Position numbers and translations under genes: made by a program. Positions 46,901 to 52,900 of a DNA stretch of 64,000 nt are shown piece after piece. The DNA is from Serripes groenlandicus (Eukaryota; Mollusca; Bivalvia; Cardiida; Cardiidae): NCBI GenBank assembly GCA_031761405.1, contig JASEVX010000007.1, positions 62,693,062 to 62,757,061 on the forward strand, given 5' to 3'. Below the pieces are notes generated by a model, which saw only the letters and a program-made list of their open reading frames with translations, did no database searches and was not told the origin of the DNA. Each line of letters opens with the position of its first letter. Within the stretch, counting starts at the first letter, position 1.

Positions 46901-49900
46901 CGATTTCATTGGAGAAACTGCTCATAAATATTCAAGAGGTTCAGAAAAAACACCAACAAATGGAGCAGTGTTTGTTTGACCCAAACGACTGTTATATCAG
47001 CTGACAGTTTCCTTCAATATCTATACAAAATAGTTATATTTCAAAATATCATTTTGACACGAGTGAAAGCGGAAATCGTTATACGTCTTCCACCAATTGG
47101 CTTATAGTCTACTTGGTAAAGAAGCCAGTTGCTGTGGAATGCTGTTGTGTGTTATACTGATGTGAGAAAGTCAGGTAACACTGGCGGACGTGATAATACT
47201 GATAATGTGTTGAAAACGGCGCTGAACACAAGTTAAACGATCAAAATATATGTTTAACATATTACTGCAACACACATTTAATAGTACAACGTTCGATTGT
47301 CAACTGTAATAAGTTAACTGTAGCCCCATGTGCATCCACACAGTCTCACCAGAGCAATCACTGTCCATCTACACGTTTTTAGTCATAGATAATAACAATT
47401 GACAAAAATCTAGCAGTGTAGCCTTACTAGTTTTTCACTAACATAGTGACGGTTTCATGCATAACAGGTGTAACTACAACTTGAACAGTATGTAGTTACA
47501 ACCGTTTTGCATGAAGCCATCGAATATTATGTTGTGGTAGTTTCAAACATTGTTTCATTTCGGACATTTTGAAATGAGAGTTGAATGTACATGTTTAATA
47601 TTTATTATTGCTATTTAAGAGCGTTTGTACGGCTTCTATTGGAAAGCCGTGATCGAAAGGGACAACATACGATAGTGCGCGCTGCTACACTGAAACATCG
47701 GAATCGTATTTACCTCGACACTCATGAAGCCGCTATATAACTAGTACTAATGGTTCATTTATCCTGACCACATCAGTCAATCGTAAATATAACCCCACAA
47801 TCCTGAGCGCAAAGGAGAGTAGCCATTACTTCCATTTTGAAAGACTTTGTTATTACCCGGCCGCGGATCGAACCCGATACCTCCCGCACCCGAGGCTGAT
47901 GCTCTACCAAAACACCACCGATGCGGATACATGTACGAAGATATAAAACTCCCCATTGGAAAGATTAGTAATGGTAAACATATTAAATGTGTTAATTTGA
48001 GAATTGCTTAAATCGATAAGAAAATGTATATTTTCAGATAATTTTCGCGCGTGAGTATACTCAAGCCGAGAACCAGAGCTGGCACGTGCAGCACTTTTGT
48101 TGTTGGTACTGTGACACACCTCTAGCTGGTCTCCGTTACATTGCTCAACAAAACAACCCGTACTGTGTCAAGTGCTTCGACAGACTATACAGCAAGGTAT
48201 TGAAATATTTTGATTTCTTCGGTTTTAATTAGCAAGTAATCGAGACAGCAGCAACCCCTTTAAATATTTTCCATAAGCAGCACATCTGCAGCAGACGACC
48301 TTAAACACGTTCAGATAAAAGATATGGATAATCTACGTAATAAATGGAAGAAATATATGTACAGTTGAAAACATTGTGAGCATCATCATGAGCAATTTCT
48401 GCTTGTGTCCCAATGTTTTCAACAGTTGCCTGATATATGTGCGTAAAAAGTCGTCTGCAAGTGGAAATATTATAACAAAGGGTTGCATTATTATAAAATA
48501 TGAAATTGATTACTTAATTAATGACTAAATTAATGTTCTAAATCACATGTGTCACTGCATGTGTCACTAATGACCAATGTATGGCGTCTATGAACAGCGA
48601 AGATTCATGCATACAACTGTTAACCCTCCCTTTCCCACGTACTACAAATCTGCAGCAGACGACTCTGGAAACATCAAGGTAGAATAATGGAAAGCATCTA
48701 ACAATGAAAGTATAGATGATCAGTGAGTTGTAAACATTGTGACAAATGGATAAATTGCTCATAATGAGCAATTTCTCCTTTTGCCATAATATTTTCAAAA
48801 TTCCTCTGCTGCACAGGTGTCAGAAAGCGTCTATATGTGGGAAAGGGAAGGGTTAACCCTCCCTTTCCCACATACATCAAATCTGCAGCAGACGAATATT
48901 TAAACTGCTACGCAAAATTATGAAAAATCTCTGAAAATTTAATTTTGATATTTAAATAGAGTTTTTTTTTGTCACAAAGGTTTCAAAGGTCGTCTGCTGC
49001 AGAAGGCGTCAAAATGCTTCTGTATGAGGGAAATTGTTTATTGTGTTCGCACATTTTCACCAAATACGACCTATATCTTAACCCTTTCGCTGCCAGAGGT
49101 AGTTAAACGCTTTTGAAAACAATGTAGATTCAGGTGGAACAGCTCATAACGAGCCGTCTCTCCTAAAATCTGCATTGTTTGCCACTTTGACATTCAATTT
49201 TGCCAAATTTCCTGTTAGACGAAACATGGAGCGGTCCAATTTTCAATATTGAAGAGTCGACTTTGTGAAAGAGTTAAAAGTCGTAGATGAAGATTCAGGC
49301 CGAAAAACTAGAATGGTAGAACAACAAGTTAATCTCCTATACCCATTTATGTGATGCTAAAACGAGAATGCAACACAACATTGTTCATGCGGCTTGAATT
49401 TTTGTAACCACCTCTTGTAAATAACGTTGTAGTAATCACTTGCTTTGAATTAACTCGTGCTTTTAACTCGTGTTTTTAACTCGTGCACTTAACCACTAAG
49501 TAGCTCTAATGCCGATAACAATTGTTTGTATCACAATTTCACAAATATTGAAAATAACATTTTTAATTCTACATTTGACCGTATCCATTCTACAATTACT
49601 ACTACTACTACTACTACTACTACTTTTGAGATTGTATTTCCAGATTCTACAAAGAAATGGAGTTGCCGTTTAAAATGTTCGGAGAAAACCCCTGGGTTAT
49701 GCTTTTAGGTGTCGTGGTATGATATTAACAATGGTCTCCCTTGAACTGTTTTGGCATGCCTTGTTCATCTTTTGTTACATCGTTAAAATAGGGAATTCGT
49801 CCTAATCCGGTGAAATGTAATACGAACTTTTAACTTTTAACCCTTTCGCTGCTAAAGGCAATTAAATACTTTTGCAAACAATGCCGATTCATGCGAGACA

Positions 49901-52900
49901 GCTCGTAACGAACTGTCTCTCCTGAAATCTGCATTGTTTGCCACTTAGACATTAACTTTTACCAAATTTCCTGTTGGACAAACACTGAGTGGTTGTTCAA
50001 TTTTCAACATGGAAGAGTCGACTTTGTGAAACTCGGCAGCTAAAGTGAAATCAGTTACGATCAGTTCCGCCGAGCCCTGATAACTCAGTCGGTAGCGACG
50101 CCGGTTGTCAAGCCAGGGGTTTCGAGTTCGAATCAGCTCTGTCAAAATTCTTTTCCGACGCTTGACAAAAATGTCAAGGCGGCAAGCCTCATTCTTCTTC
50201 CCTCAATGGGCTAACAGTCTATGTTGAAAAATGGCAAGTTGCTTGGATTGGTTGTTGATTGGTTGTTGTATTTAGTACTGGTGTGAGAAAGCCAGGTAGA
50301 CGAACTTGCCGCCTTGATATGACTGCGGACTTGTTCAAAAACGGCTAACAATCTATGTGGAAAAGTAGCCAGTTGCTTGGAAAGACTGTTGATGGAAGTA
50401 CTGATGTGGAGCATATGGTTAGACGAACTGGCTTCCGCATTAACACTGAACAAAAGGGAACATACGGGCATCTGATCTTATACCTTTCCCACACACAAGA
50501 AATCTGCAGCAGACGACTTTGACCACACCTCGGTTAAACTTGGATAGCTCTTCGTAAATGAAAGTTTAATAATTGAATAATACTTTATTGTGACGAAAAA
50601 AGAATTACTCATTATGGGCAATTTTCCCCTTTTGTCACAATGATTTCGTAAGTCGTCTGAGGCAGAGGCGTCAGAGAGCGTTTGTATGTTAACCCTTTCC
50701 CTCATAAAGACACTTTCTGACGCCTCTGCAGCAGACGGCTTTTTGAAAACATAGTGACAAAAGAAAAAATTGCTCAAAACGAGCAATTTCTCCTTTTGCC
50801 ACAATGTTTTCCACTTTTAGTCATAGGTTATCCACTCAATTATAGAGATTTTCTATTTGTTGACAAAATATTTTCAAAGTCGTCTGCTGCAGAATTGTCG
50901 TATGAGGGAAAGGGTTAAAGGAAATGGTTTTCACGTTTTACTGATTTTGACGTAAATACAAATATGCGTCCAAATCCAAATTCGATTTCACCGGATAGGG
51001 ACAGAGAACTTAAATTAACGGTGTAATATCGTTTGATATAAAAACAATGAATCATGCAATCATTGTTTCTGTCTTATAGTTTATATTATTCTTTGAGCTT
51101 CACAGTAGAAAAAAGATACACGAAACATACACGAATCACCCGGACTCTATCGATTTAAGTTTATTCTTTACTTCGACTATTTCTGCAGCCGATGACTTTA
51201 AAAAGATCTAGGAAGAAAAATTCTCTGTCAATGAAAGGACAGTTTTTTGATAGAGTTTAAAACATTGTGTCAAAAGGGGAAATTGTTCATTTGTGGCAAT
51301 TTTTTCAAAGGTTGGCGACTGCAGAGGTCCCAGAAAACGTCTCTATGTGGGAGAGAAAAATTATGCAAAACGTTTGGCATATTCTCTTAATATCTGTGTT
51401 TGGGAAAACGAATTAAAATTGTATCTTTATTCCCTCAATTTTTGGAAAGCAAATCCCTCTTTCTGACTACTTTCAGATTTCCACTGCAAGCTTATATAAT
51501 CACTCAATAGTATGGATACATATTTAATGCTGCTGCGTCGATCAGAAAACAACATAGCACGTTCTTAAAAAAACTGTATCATCCTTTTATTATCTGAATC
51601 AAATCCAAAATCAGGTTCTTAAATTTGCTCTACATTTTTCAAATAACATCATTAGCAATGATTTTATAGAAAAAAAGATACGTTTTTCAAAGACGGTTTT
51701 AATGGGTGTGTGCCCTTAAAAGGAATTTCGATGAGTACTACTCTCATTAACCCTTTCCCTCATACGACAATTATGCAGCAGACAACTTTGATCATATTTT
51801 GTCAAAAAATAGAAAATCTCTATAATTAACTGGATGACCTATGACTAAAAGTGGAAAACATTGTGGCAAAAGGAGAAATTGCTTGTTTTGAGCAATTTCT
51901 TCTTTTGTCACTATGTTTTCAAAAAGCCGTCTGCTGCAGAAGCGTCAGAAAGCGTCTATATGAGGGAAAGTGTTAAAAGCAGACCGAAAAACTAATGATG
52001 TTTATACTTGGATCTGATGACACGACATAAAATGTCGCCTCGAATAGGCTCTTTTAACTTACATATTCATGAGCAGGTGCTCGATTTTTTATCCAATCAA
52101 CGTTCGGTTCTATAAAGTTGGAACACTCTACAATCATCGCTTCTCGTTTATTTATTTGGGTTATCGCCCATATTTTATACATAACGATTTAGAAGGCGAC
52201 AATTTGATTGGCTGACTCAAAGGTCAATCGGAGACGACCTGTACCAGGCAGTCAGTAGATATATCTTTAAACGAGCGATCTTGGTTTTAATGAGATTATG
52301 TTGAGTTCATGTAGCTTGTGTTTTGCAAATACGTTGAGTCACGTGACACGCTAACCGACCGTCCGTACTTTTTGCAACAAAAAAGATCAAGATTAGCCTG
52401 AACATGCGTGTAGTCTGATAACACAATTCAGCCGTCCCGCGAGAAAACCAACATTGTGGACTCTCGATCCGGATCAGCCTAACCATGACGCGCAAGATTA
52501 CCCGGACAGAAACTTTTCGCCTCCTATGGATTTTCTGTTTCAGGAATCATTACTCTATACCTCTATCTCCCTGATATGGAATGTGTCGACCCGGATCAGT
52601 CTGCGCGGGCTGCGCAGAATGATATGGGTCGATACATTACGCAAAGGCCATGATGATGGTTTTCTCGCGTGATGGCTCAATTGATGTTGACTGGTTTGTC
52701 ATTCAACCCTTAGAGAAATGTTACGAGCGGAAAAACGATTACAATATATGCGTAATCGACATTAACCCTTGCTCAAATACAACAACTCTGCAAAAAACGA
52801 CTTAGAGAAGATATAAGCACAAACCGCGAATAATCTAAATTAGTTAGAATTTGATTATCAAATAGATTTGAAAACATGGAGGCAAAATAAGAAATGAGAA

